Position numbers and translations under genes: made by a program | NCBI GenBank assembly: GCA_028275265.1 | Contig: JAPWUZ010000085.1 | Span: 1 to 9,457 of the forward strand | Origin: Armatimonadota bacterium | Lineage (GTDB): Bacteria; Armatimonadota; HRBIN16 | Length of the DNA stretch: 9,457 bases | Direction of reading: 5' to 3' | Part shown: in pieces, positions 1 to 6,851 of the stretch | Layout: each line of letters starts with the position of its first letter | Position numbering within the stretch: the stretch's first letter is position 1 | Notes under the pieces: generated by a model | What the model saw: the letters and a program-made list of their open reading frames with translations, nothing else | Told to the model about the DNA's origin: nothing | Database searches by the model: none

Positions 1-107
1 GACTGGGGTCTCATCGCAAACGGTATGCCCTGAATGAGCTCCCACCGCCCTTCCCAGTGTTTGTAGTCGTCGTATGTGTAGTGGGGCACGTATTTGGGGA
101 TGCCCAT
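1..107 (-). CDS. Uma2 family protein (DUF820), N-terminal fragment
   Basis: Only the first 35 codons are inside the window; the gene continues past position 1. The reading starts at an ATG (107-105) preceded by an AGAGG ribosome-binding site. It gives MGIPKYVPHYTYDDYKHW, followed by WELIQGIPFAM. The pattern Y-T-Y-x-D-Y, then W-E-L-I-x-G-x-P-x-x-M, is typical of the N-terminus of Uma2 (DUF820) proteins, a PD-(D/E)XK nuclease-fold family often present in many copies in cyanobacteria and thermophilic bacteria. The catalytic residues lie further in and cannot be checked here. The cellular role of the family is poorly known. The start codon lies 9 nt after the stop of the BMP lipoprotein gene, so it probably shares its transcript. 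The family call rests on this short N-terminal signature only. Confidence 0.7.
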   Translation of the reverse strand, partial: MGIPKYVPHYTYDDYKHWEGRWELIQGIPFAMRPQ

Positions 108-116
108 CGTCGCCTC

Positions 117-1169
117 TTACGGCAGGGCGGGAGGCTGGAATGCCTTCAATTCCTCTTCGCTTTGAGGTACTTTCAGCTTGCCTTCCGCTATCATCTGGCG
201 CAGGGTTTCTATTTTGTCCAGCACCTGTTGGGGCACCAGTTGCTTGGTGTATCGCATTGGGCTGAGACCGACCCCGTTTTCCTTAATGCCCAGGTCGCGT
301 GTGCCCGGCTGGAAAGTGCCCTCCTGAACCGACTTGCACACCTCGAAAACGGCGTTGTCCACGCTCTTAATCATGCTGGTTAGCACGAAACCGGGCGCGA
401 TGTAGTCCTGGTCGGAGTCCACGCCAATCGCGAAATGTCCTTTGCCCCGTGCTTTGGCGGCTTCGATAACCCCCAGTCCGCACTGCCCGGAGGCATGGTA
501 CACGATGTCCGCCCCCCGCTCGAACTGCGACAGCGCGAGCTCTTTGCCTTTGGCGCTGTCCGTCCAGTTGCCCGTGTATCCGATGAGTACCTTCGCCTTG
601 GGGTTGGTGGTCATCACTCCTGCGCGATACCCCGCCTCGAACTTCTTAATCAGCGGTATCTCCATGCCTCCCACAAAGCCCACCACGTTGGTTTTGGTCA
701 TGGCACCCGCCAGCGCACCCACCAGGAAAGAGCCCTCATGTTCGCGGAACTTCAGCGACACGCAGTTAGGCAAATCGGGGGCGTTGCCGTCCACGATGGC
801 GAAGATGACTTGCGGAAACTGGGGAGCGACTTTCTTGAGTGCGTCCTCCATCGCGAAGCCCACCGCAATCACCACATCATATTTCTGCTGTGCGAGCAAG
901 CGCAGGTTTTGCTCATAGTCGGGCAGCTTGGCGGATTCCAGGAAACGCACCTCCGCGCCCAGCTCCTTTTGTGCCCGCTGTAAGCCTCGCCATGCCGATT
1001 CGTTGAACGAACGGTCGCCGATACCGGCGATGTCAGTGACCATCGCCGCACGCAACTTTTTCTTTCCCCCTGTCGGCGCCTCGCCCGACGTGGGCGCGGA
1101 TGGCTTCTTCGCACACGCGCTGAACAGCACGAGCGCACTCATTGCAAGCAACAGATGAACACGTCTCAC
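117..1169 (-). CDS. BMP/PnrA-family substrate-binding lipoprotein
   Basis: Predicted cell-surface lipoprotein of the BMP (PnrA/Med-like) family, the periplasmic-binding-protein-type receptors of ABC importers. Characterised members bind purine nucleosides. With the GTG start at 1169 the protein has 350 residues, the usual family length. It begins with basic residues, a hydrophobic stretch (residues 5-18) and a lipobox ending at Cys19 (LFSAC), followed by a Ser/Pro/Gly/Lys linker. Family motifs are visible: DRSFNESAW (52-60), VDGNAPD (126-132), GFVGGMEIP (164-172), YHASGQCG (224-231) and GVDSDQ (249-254). A longer reading from a GTG at 1181 exists. I prefer 1169 because a GAGGTG ribosome-binding site sits just upstream of it, inside the longer version. 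No permease or ATPase gene is in the window, so partners must be elsewhere or beyond position 1. The ligand is not proven. Confidence 0.9.
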   Translation of the reverse strand: MRRVHLLLAMSALVLFSACAKKPSAPTSGEAPTGGKKKLRAAMVTDIAGIGDRSFNESAWRGLQRAQKELGAEVRFLESAKLPDYEQNLRLLAQQKYDVVIAVGFAMEDALKKVAPQFPQVIFAIVDGNAPDLPNCVSLKFREHEGSFLVGALAGAMTKTNVVGFVGGMEIPLIKKFEAGYRAGVMTTNPKAKVLIGYTGNWTDSAKGKELALSQFERGADIVYHASGQCGLGVIEAAKARGKGHFAIGVDSDQDYIAPGFVLTSMIKSVDNAVFEVCKSVQEGTFQPGTRDLGIKENGVGLSPMRYTKQLVPQQVLDKIETLRQMIAEGKLKVPQSEEELKAFQPPALP

Positions 1170-1195
1170 GGCACACCTCACGCAAGTCCGTTTTG

Positions 1196-1690
1196 CTATT
1201 CCTCGTCGGACTCTTCTTCCGCCCTGTCTTCTTTGCCTTCTTGCGTCTGATAAAGAGGCTTCGTTCGCGCAATAAGGCGCTGCTGTACCTCCTTGCCTTT
1301 CGCCGTGCTGGTCACCGGCAGGTAGCTCACGTAGCGAGCATCGGGAACGTCCTGATTTCGCCAGTGTTCCAGCAACCGCTGCTGCAAGTTCTGTGGTTCA
1401 AAACCCACGTACAGCACCTGATACTGCGCGTCGCGGAAACGATATACCGCCGCGCAGGCAGGTGCGCGTCGCGCGCTCGCCTCGTTCCACTCGATCACCC
1501 CAGAGCTCCATCGGGGGTCGCGCTGCAGCTCGTGGCTGATCCACCGGCGAAACATCCCCTTGAGCGATGCCCCCGACAGCGCAGCGATATACTCCGCGCG
1601 GTCCATCACATCTGGCGGCAGACGCAATCCTACCACCAGTGCACGGCGTACCGGGGTTTGCTTGCTTTCCTCTCCTTCCATATCACTCAC
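1196..1690 (-). CDS. Ribbon-helix-helix plus degenerate GIY-YIG-like domain protein
   Basis: This 164-residue protein is not one I recognise as a named family. Residues 14-56 read as a ribbon-helix-helix DNA-binding unit: a strand (VGLRLP, 20-25), a helix beginning PDVMDRAEY, and a second helix SLKGMFRRWISHEL. Residues 79-149 resemble a GIY-YIG nuclease core: AVYRF (81-85, GIY equivalent), LYVG (93-96, YIG equivalent), NLQQRLLEHW with the conserved Arg105, and a closing LIARTKPLY (139-147). The metal-binding Glu expected nine residues before the Pro of the last motif is Gln136, with Glu134 nearby, so nuclease activity is doubtful. The C-terminus is a strongly acidic tail. The GTG start overlaps the lpd stop as GTGA, implying translational coupling; an ATG three codons in (1681) is an alternative. 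DNA binding is inferred, and the biological role is unknown. Confidence 0.6.
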   Translation of the reverse strand: MSDMEGEESKQTPVRRALVVGLRLPPDVMDRAEYIAALSGASLKGMFRRWISHELQRDPRWSSGVIEWNEASARRAPACAAVYRFRDAQYQVLYVGFEPQNLQQRLLEHWRNQDVPDARYVSYLPVTSTAKGKEVQQRLIARTKPLYQTQEGKEDRAEEESDEE

Positions 1691-3234
1691 TTGTGAATCG
1701 CCATCCTCTCGGTGTCTTCGTAAGCTTCCAGCAGAGCTTCGGTCAGGGTCGGATGGGCGTGAATGGTATGAGTCATCTCCTCGATGGTGCTTTCCAGCTG
1801 GATGGCGGTTACCGGCTCGCCGACGAGGTCGGTGGCGTGGGGGCCCACGATGTGTACTCCCAGAATCTCCCCATAGCGGGCTTCCGCTACCACCTTCACC
1901 AGACCTTCGCGCTCACCCATCGCCATCGCTTTGCCCAGTCCGCGAAAGGCATATTTGCCCACACGCACGTCGTATCCCTGCTCCCGGGCTTGCTGCTCGG
2001 TCAGCCCGACCGAAGCCACTTCCGGCACGGTGTACACGCAGCTGGGCACAGCGCGATAGTTCATGCGTCGTTCCTGTCCCATTGCGTTGCTTGCCGCCAC
2101 AATGCCCTCCATCGACGCCACATGCGCCAGCTGGATACGTCCCGTCACGTCACCGATGGCGTAGATGTCCGGGACGCTGGTTTCCATCTTGTCGTTCACG
2201 GCGATGCCTTTTTCGTGCGTCTTGATGTTCACTGTCTCCAGCCCCAGTCCGTCCAGCACTGCACGCCGTCCGACAGCAACCAGCACGACTTCACACTCGA
2301 TAACCTCCTCGCCCTTTTCGGTCTGCACCACGACCTGTTTGACGCCGTTTTTACCGTGCTTGACCTCGGTGACGCGCGAGTTCAGCAGGAACCGAATGCC
2401 CTGGCGCGTGAGACTGCGCTGCAACTCGGCGGCGATGTCGGCATCTTCCAGCGGCAGTATCTGGGGCATAATCTCCACCACCGTCACCTTGCTTCCAAGC
2501 CCGTTGTAGATGTAGCCGAACTCACAGCCGATTGCTCCTGCGCCGATAATCACCATGCGGGGCGGAACCTCTTTCGCCGACACCGCGTCATCGCTTGTCC
2601 AGATGCCGTCGCCTTCCAGTCCGGGTACCGGCAGGCGTACCGGCGCGGAGCCGGTGGCAATCACAATCGCACGGGTGCGGATGGTTTCGGTGGAGCCGTC
2701 TGGCTTCACCACCTCTACCGTGTGATGTCCGGCGATACGTCCGGTTCCCTCGATGTGGCGCACGCCGTTCTTTTTGAACAGGCTGGCGATGCCGTTGCGC
2801 AGGGTAGAGACCACCTTGTCTTTATGTGCCATCAGTCCGGCGAAATCGATGCTGACCTCACCGACCCGGATGCCGAACATCTCGGCGTGTTTTATCTGTT
2901 GGTAGCGCTCCACCCCGGCAATCATTGCCTTGGTGGGGATGCATCCCCAGTTCAGACAACACCCGCCCAGATACTCTTTCTCCACACAAACCACGCGCCC
3001 ACCGAGCTGCGCGGCGCGGATGGCTCCCACGTATCCGCCCGGTCCTGCGCCGATAAAAGTCACGTCCACATCAAACTGTTCGGAACGTAGCATCTGCGGT
3101 TGTACCTCCTGCTGGGGAAGAGATTGGTCCATCTGCGCGGCGCGCTCCAGTAACTGTTCCACCTCGACGAGCGGGTTCGCTGTTTTTACAGGCGGTTCCA
3201 TAATAGCCGCCTCTCGTGCTTCAGGTTGTGGCAT
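1687..3234 (-). CDS. lpdA: Dihydrolipoamide dehydrogenase (E3)
   Basis: Flavoprotein that reoxidises dihydrolipoyl groups with NAD+ in 2-oxoacid dehydrogenase complexes or the glycine cleavage system. From the ATG at 3234 it has 515 residues. It shows the FAD-binding GAGPGG (62-67), the redox disulfide motif CLNWGC (Cys93/Cys98), the NAD-binding GAGAIGCEFG (231-240), the second FAD motif YAIGDVT (358-364) and the C-terminal catalytic His-Glu pair in HAHPTLTE (His494, Glu499). All key residues are present. The start is ambiguous. The ATG at 3234 has an AGGAGG site close upstream, but a second ATG at 3093 (Met48), preceded by AGGAGGT about 10 nt away, would give 468 residues, the usual family length. 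The extra 47 residues carry no lipoyl domain. No E1 or E2 genes are in view. The gene follows tRNA-Leu by 35 nt and overlaps the next gene. Confidence 0.93.
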   Translation of the reverse strand: MPQPEAREAAIMEPPVKTANPLVEVEQLLERAAQMDQSLPQQEVQPQMLRSEQFDVDVTFIGAGPGGYVGAIRAAQLGGRVVCVEKEYLGGCCLNWGCIPTKAMIAGVERYQQIKHAEMFGIRVGEVSIDFAGLMAHKDKVVSTLRNGIASLFKKNGVRHIEGTGRIAGHHTVEVVKPDGSTETIRTRAIVIATGSAPVRLPVPGLEGDGIWTSDDAVSAKEVPPRMVIIGAGAIGCEFGYIYNGLGSKVTVVEIMPQILPLEDADIAAELQRSLTRQGIRFLLNSRVTEVKHGKNGVKQVVVQTEKGEEVIECEVVLVAVGRRAVLDGLGLETVNIKTHEKGIAVNDKMETSVPDIYAIGDVTGRIQLAHVASMEGIVAASNAMGQERRMNYRAVPSCVYTVPEVASVGLTEQQAREQGYDVRVGKYAFRGLGKAMAMGEREGLVKVVAEARYGEILGVHIVGPHATDLVGEPVTAIQLESTIEEMTHTIHAHPTLTEALLEAYEDTERMAIHK

Positions 3235-3269
3235 GGCTCCTCCTCGCAAACGTATTCGCCGGTACCAAG

Positions 3270-3351
3270 TGCCCGGGGCGGGACTCGAACCCGCACGCCT
3301 TACGGCCCGGGATTTTAAGTCCCGTGCGTCTACCGATTCCGCCACCCGGGC
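3270..3351 (-). tRNA. tRNA-Leu (anticodon TAA)
   Basis: An 82-nt class II tRNA. The acceptor stem pairs GCCCGGG (5' end at 3351) with CCCGGGC, followed by discriminator A at 3270. The D arm is GCG/CGC around an AATCGGTAG-type loop. The anticodon stem CGGGA/TCCCG encloses the loop CTTAAAA, giving anticodon TAA (3317-3315), which reads the Leu codon UUA. A short extra arm GCC-GTAA-GGC, typical of tRNA-Leu, comes next, and the T arm is GCGGG-TTCGAGT-CCCGC. The 3' CCA is not encoded (the next bases are CTT), so it must be added after transcription. Confidence 0.97.
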
Positions 3352-3364
3352 ACATCCTTTCAAA

Positions 3365-3393
3365 AGTATAGCATGGTGGCACGCAGAAGGCAA
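3365..3393 (-). promoter_or_regulatory. Vegetative-type promoter for tRNA-Leu and possibly the lpd operon
   Basis: On the minus strand there is a -35-like TTGCCT (3393-3388), a spacer of exactly 17 nt, and a -10 TATACT (3370-3365) preceded by TGC, an extended -10. The expected start near 3358 would leave about 7 nt before the mature tRNA 5' end. No terminator is seen between the tRNA and lpd, so this promoter may also feed the downstream genes. Confidence 0.7.
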
Positions 3394-3415
3394 GAGGCAC
3401 AGGGGTTTGCGGTAG

Positions 3416-3513
3416 ACCCGGAGCGGAAGGCTCCCGCCAAGCCGTAAGACTCCTCCCCGCCCGCGGGGAGGTTGGGTGGGGGCTCGGCTCACTGGGAGGT
3501 TCGCCTTCCGGGT
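3416..3513. repeat. Imperfect palindromic element with a central hairpin
   Basis: Two 29-nt arms (3416-3444 and 3485-3513) are inverted copies matching at about 19 of 29 positions. The matches are concentrated at the outer ends (ACCCGGA), in a middle block (CTCCC) and at the inner ends (AGCCG). Between them lies a perfect 9-bp hairpin, CCTCCCCGC/GCGGGGAGG (3452-3460 with 3463-3471, 2-nt loop). There is no open frame with a credible protein. The layout resembles a REP- or MITE-like dispersed palindrome; only one copy is visible in this window, so its repeated nature is inference. It sits between the tRNA promoter and the symporter gene, and the rest of the gap (3394-3605) shows no clear gene. 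Confidence 0.45.
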
Positions 3514-3605
3514 AGTGGGGTGACCCCCCCTTCAACCGCAGCAGGGATTTCAGAGCGTGTTGCAAAATCACTTATGCGCAGAAAAACGGGGATAGAGGAA
3601 GCGCG

Positions 3606-5387
3606 ATGGAACCAACGGTACACGTTACCACTGTGGACTATGTCATCATCGTGGCGTATCTGGTGTTTGCGCTGGTGGTGGGTGCGCTGCTGGGAAGGCG
3701 TGCCTCCAAGAGCATGGCGGAATACTTCGCTGCCGGGCGTACCCTGCCCTGGTGGCTTGCAGGAACCAGCATGGTCGCCACGACCTTCGCCGCGGATACG
3801 CCGCTGGCGGTATCGGGGCTGGTGCGCACGCAGGGCATTGCAGGGAACTGGTTCTGGTGGAACGGCGTGTTCGCGAATATGCTGGGTACGTTCCTGTTTG
3901 CGCCGCTGTGGCGGCGCAGCGGCGTGCTGACCGACCTCGAGTTCATCCGCATCCGCTACGACGGCAAGCCCGCCAACTTCCTGCGCGGATTTCGTGTGCT
4001 TTACTCCTCACTCATTCACAACTCGATCGTCATGGGCTGGGTGATTCTGGCGGCGTCCAAAATCGTGCGGGCGACGTTCGGCTGGGACGAACATATCACG
4101 CTGGGAGTGCTTATCCTCATCACCTTTGTGTACACCCTCAGCGCAGGGCTGTGGGGTGTGGTGGTTACCGACCTGTTGCAGTTCATCCTGGCAATGACAG
4201 GTGCCATCTGGCTGGGTATCGTGGCGCTCATGGCGGTCGGAGGAGGTCCCTCTCTGGTGCAACAGCTGGGCGAGCGCGGGCTACACGACAAGCTTGCGCT
4301 CATTCCGCACCCGGAGATGCGCGATTTATGGCTGGCGTTCCTGGCGTACATGCTGCTGCAGTGGTGGTCGGTGGGGCGTCCCGACGGCGAAGGCTATATC
4401 GCGCAGCGTTTGCTGTCCTCTCGCGACGAGAAGCATGCCACCTATGCTTTCCTGTGGTTTGCTTTTGCCCACTATGTGCTGCGCCCCTGGTGGTGGATAC
4501 TGGTGGGACTGGCGTCGCTCATTCTGTTACCGGGCACGATTGCCAAGGAACTGGGTGGCGACGAAGGTGCCTACCCCATCCTCATGGGCAGGTTGCTACC
4601 TGCAGGAGTGCTGGGCGTCATGGTGGCGTCGTTGCTGGCGGCGTTCATGAGCACGATGGATACGCAGATGAACTGGGCGGCGAGCTATCTGACCAACGAC
4701 TTCTATCGCGCCTACATCCGCAAGGATGCCCCTGACCGACACTACGTGCTGGTGGGACGTCTTGCAACGACTATCATCTTGCTACTCGGTGTGGGGATGT
4801 CGCTGGTCACGGAGGAGATTAGCAAGGCGTGGATGCTGCTGGCGGGCTTGAACGCAGGTATCGGCACGGTGTCGGTGCTGCGGTGGTTATGGTGGCGGGT
4901 GAGCGCATGGAGCGAGCTGGGCGCGATGGCTACCGCTTTGCTGGTCAACGCCGTGATGCACATACTGGGCTGGATGGGCAGGGAACCCTTCGCTTGGCTA
5001 ATCGAGAAACAGGGCTTCCCCGTGCGCTTGCTTATCATTGTCGCCTTGACGCAGGTGGCTTGGGTAGTGGTGACGGTGCTCACACGCCCGGAGCCTCGCG
5101 AAAAGCTGGTGGAGTTCTATCGGCGGGTGCGTCCGCCCGGCTGGTGGGGAGACATTCCGCAGGAGGCAGGCGTTGAGGGTACGCGAATCGGCTGGCGGTG
5201 GTTGCTCGGCTGGGGTGGTGGTGTACTGTTGATTTACGGCGGTCTGTTCGCGCTGGGTGGATTGCTGTTATGGCAGGTGCCCTGGCTGCTGGGGGGCGGG
5301 GTCGCCTGCGCAGTGGGCATCGTGGGCGTGCGCCTTGGGCTGAAAGCCACCCTGCAACAGGCGACGGAGGTACCGCAACGGGCTTGA
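3606..5387 (+). CDS. Sodium:solute symporter (SSS family)
   Basis: A polytopic inner-membrane transporter of 593 residues that is expected to couple Na+ entry to uptake of a small organic solute; the substrate cannot be told. The first membrane segment starts near residue 10 (VDYVIIVAYLVFALVVGALL). It is followed by the family-typical YFAAGRTLPWWLAGTSMVAT (about 40-59), and many further hydrophobic segments make a LeuT-type fold plausible. The block MSTMDTQMN (348-356) corresponds to the conserved SSS region that carries the Ser/Thr sodium (Na2) site. The last two membrane segments lie at about 530-580. The start ATG at 3606 follows a GAGGAAG ribosome-binding site. The gene stands alone, divergent from the tRNA-lpd unit and followed 80 nt later by hicB. 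I could not find a convincing promoter upstream. Confidence 0.9.
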   Translation: MEPTVHVTTVDYVIIVAYLVFALVVGALLGRRASKSMAEYFAAGRTLPWWLAGTSMVATTFAADTPLAVSGLVRTQGIAGNWFWWNGVFANMLGTFLFAPLWRRSGVLTDLEFIRIRYDGKPANFLRGFRVLYSSLIHNSIVMGWVILAASKIVRATFGWDEHITLGVLILITFVYTLSAGLWGVVVTDLLQFILAMTGAIWLGIVALMAVGGGPSLVQQLGERGLHDKLALIPHPEMRDLWLAFLAYMLLQWWSVGRPDGEGYIAQRLLSSRDEKHATYAFLWFAFAHYVLRPWWWILVGLASLILLPGTIAKELGGDEGAYPILMGRLLPAGVLGVMVASLLAAFMSTMDTQMNWAASYLTNDFYRAYIRKDAPDRHYVLVGRLATTIILLLGVGMSLVTEEISKAWMLLAGLNAGIGTVSVLRWLWWRVSAWSELGAMATALLVNAVMHILGWMGREPFAWLIEKQGFPVRLLIIVALTQVAWVVVTVLTRPEPREKLVEFYRRVRPPGWWGDIPQEAGVEGTRIGWRWLLGWGGGVLLIYGGLFALGGLLLWQVPWLLGGGVACAVGIVGVRLGLKATLQQATEVPQRA

Positions 5388-5440
5388 GTGTTTTGTGCAA
5401 ACGCCAGTCATCTTCCAGACGCGACGGCGCGCAGGTGCGG

Positions 5441-5446
5441 TACAAT
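5441..5446 (+). promoter_or_regulatory. Possible -10 box for hicB
   Basis: TACAAT lies 21 nt before the hicB start, inside the 80-nt gap after the symporter. No good -35 hexamer is present at the usual distance, so this is a weak call. HicB proteins commonly repress their own operon, but no clear operator repeat is visible here. Confidence 0.3.
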
Positions 5447-5467
5447 TCAGGAGGGGGGGTGGAGACC

Positions 5468-5674
5468 ATGCGCCAGGTGTTGCTTTATCAGGACGAGGAA
5501 GGTTTCTGGACTGCCGAGTGTCCGAGTCTGCCTGGATGTGCGACGCAGGGCAGGACAAAAGTCGAGGCTCTGCAAAACATCCGCGAAGCGATCAAAGGTT
5601 ATATCGCCGCACTCGAGGAGGATAACCTGCCGGTTCCGGAGGAACGCTTCGAGGCGATAGTCGTGGCGGTATGA
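5468..5674 (+). CDS. hicB: HicB-family antitoxin
   Basis: A 68-residue protein that would neutralise the HicA mRNA interferase in a type II toxin-antitoxin pair. It shows the HicB fold signature: an N-terminal strand (RQVLLYQDEEGFWTAECPSL), then PGCATQGRTKVEALQNI (23-39), and a helix with EAIKGYI (40-46). It is the short form, without an added C-terminal DNA-binding domain. The ATG at 5468 is preceded by GGTGGAG; an upstream in-frame extension back to 5198 runs inside the symporter gene and is rejected. The stop overlaps the next start as ATGA, the usual HicBA coupling. The following toxin gene is broken, so this antitoxin has no working local partner. It may be a leftover, or it may bind a HicA encoded elsewhere. 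Confidence 0.88.
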   Translation: MRQVLLYQDEEGFWTAECPSLPGCATQGRTKVEALQNIREAIKGYIAALEEDNLPVPEERFEAIVVAV

Positions 5675-5839
5675 TTTACCTTCCCCGTATATCGGGAAGG
5701 CAGTCACATCGTTTTGCACCGTGACGAACCATTTGCACAGGTGGTCGTGCCCGACCACGATGAACTCGCCAAAGGGTTATTACGGGCGATAATTCGCCAA
5801 GCGGGCTTAACTGTCGATGAGTTCCTTACACGCCTATAG
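5671..5839 (+). pseudogene. hicA: hicA toxin remnant with an out-of-frame internal deletion
   Basis: The reading from the ATG at 5671 begins MIYLPRISGR, the usual HicA N-terminus, then shifts frame and stops at 5722-5724. The rest of HicA is found in another frame, from about 5699 to the TAG at 5837-5839: GSHIVLHRDEPFAQVVVPDH, then DELAKGLLRAIIRQAG, then LTVDEFLTRL. This part includes the His of the GSH motif, which is catalytic in the family. What is missing between the pieces is the family's first helix and second strand (typically about 18 residues, of the form EVVRALEKAGFxVVRQR). The gap is estimated at about 53 nt, not a multiple of three. The junction GGAAGGCAGT could come from short-homology deletion between AGG copies. 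Neither piece can make a functional interferase. The spacing with hicB (ATGA overlap) is intact. Confidence 0.85.
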
Positions 5840-5876
5840 TGATACCATTACGCCTGCCAAAGGTCTGCCGATGGGA

Positions 5877-6851
5877 TTACCTCACCGCTTTGCGTATCTG
5901 CTGAAACACTTCGGGCGGGGCGTTGCCGATAAGCACCAGAGTCACATCGCCGTCCCGCCATTTCTCTACCTTGACTGCGAGTGGCGACAGGGACCGCAGT
6001 AACGGCATGTCGTCGCGCAGGGGCGCCCGCGTCTGGAACAGCGCGATAGAGGAGACCCCGTCGCTGTAGTGCAGACTGACCAGAGGTCGCATTCCAATGA
6101 GTCGCAAGCGCACCTCGGTCAGGCGATAGCCGGTCGGAAGTTCTCTCGGTTGACGGATAGGGAAGGATACCAGCGGCTGCACCTCTTCCACGCTCGCGAA
6201 CACTCTTGTCGGAGGCAGGATGTTTTGCTGCTGCACCTGTGCGGGAAAGCGAGGCGCAAAGCGGTCGGGACGGATGTCGGCGGGGATGGTCAGGCGCACA
6301 TACTCGGTGCGCAGACGCACCTCGCCGCGAGGGGTTAGCTCCTCCATGCGCAGTATCACCCCGTACTCCCGGTCGATCCACCACCGCCGCAGTGGTTTGC
6401 CCTGCGCGCTTTTCATCACCAGAAGCACCGTCTGGCGTCCGGCGACCGGTTCCGCGTCCTTTGCCTCCAGTACCAGCTCCCCCCAGCGCAGCCGTTTGAG
6501 CATCTCCTGCCGCCGGCGCAGCATCAACGGTTGTTCCGAAGGGAAAACCTGCACCTTCTTGAGGTGGGGCACGAAGTGAAAGCGCCGCACACCATCGTCT
6601 ATGAGTACCTCGCCGCGACGCAGCAGGGGACGCAAATATTCCACCCGATAGCGCACCCCAGAACGCACGATATGCTCCTCCACAGGAGGCGTCGGTACCG
6701 GCAGGAAGAACTGCGTGACCCGCACACCCTCCAGAGATACCGTGCGCTCGGCGCGTTCCATGCGGTCCAGCCATTGCACAGGCGTTTGCCCCTGTGCAGA
6801 CGCACACCATCCCAGGGACAACACGGCTATGATTATCGAAAGCTTTCTCAT
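5877..6851 (-). CDS. Exported MucB/RseB-like sigma-factor regulatory protein
   Basis: A 324-residue protein with a Sec signal peptide: MRKLSIIIAVLSLGWCASA, with likely cleavage after ASA (residue 19). The mature part resembles the two-domain MucB/RseB group. The N-terminal half (about 23-200) has the LolA-like beta-rich pattern, with paired strands such as VRYRVEYL, GEVLIDDGVRRFHFVP, AGRQTVLLVMK and RRWWIDREYGVILRMEEL. The C-terminal part (about 220-322) ends with the compact block LAVKVEKWRDGDVTLVLIGN. RseB in proteobacteria binds the periplasmic part of the anti-sigma factor and shields it from proteolysis; an equivalent role here is inference. The start overlaps the anti-sigma stop as ATGA, which strongly supports a shared function and transcript. 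The similarity is by pattern, and a simple LolA/DUF4367-type lipid- or envelope-sensing protein is the alternative. Confidence 0.72.
   Translation of the reverse strand: MRKLSIIIAVLSLGWCASAQGQTPVQWLDRMERAERTVSLEGVRVTQFFLPVPTPPVEEHIVRSGVRYRVEYLRPLLRRGEVLIDDGVRRFHFVPHLKKVQVFPSEQPLMLRRRQEMLKRLRWGELVLEAKDAEPVAGRQTVLLVMKSAQGKPLRRWWIDREYGVILRMEELTPRGEVRLRTEYVRLTIPADIRPDRFAPRFPAQVQQQNILPPTRVFASVEEVQPLVSFPIRQPRELPTGYRLTEVRLRLIGMRPLVSLHYSDGVSSIALFQTRAPLRDDMPLLRSLSPLAVKVEKWRDGDVTLVLIGNAPPEVFQQIRKAVR

Noticed and set aside
1567..3090. Long plus-strand open frame of 507 codons opposite lpd
   Set aside because: It is antisense to a clearly conserved lpd gene, is rich in His, Arg and Gly runs, and has no recognisable domain or ribosome-binding site. 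It is a by-product of GC-rich codon usage.
3221..3571. Minus-strand open frame running over the tRNA and the palindromic element
   Set aside because: It reads straight through a tRNA gene and its promoter, so it cannot be a real protein gene.
3752..4735. Plus-strand open frame of 327 codons inside the symporter gene
   Set aside because: It lies in another frame of the symporter, is Arg/Gly/His-rich without membrane segments or motifs, and the symporter frame is the conserved one.
5198..5467. Upstream in-frame extension of hicB
   Set aside because: It overlaps the 3' end of the symporter gene. The HicB fold begins at the ATG at 5468, which has its own ribosome-binding site.
5848..6810. Minus-strand open frame of 320 codons overlapping the RseB-like gene
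   Set aside because: Low-complexity Ala/Gly/Arg composition, no motif, and fully overlapped by the frame with a signal peptide and conserved pattern.
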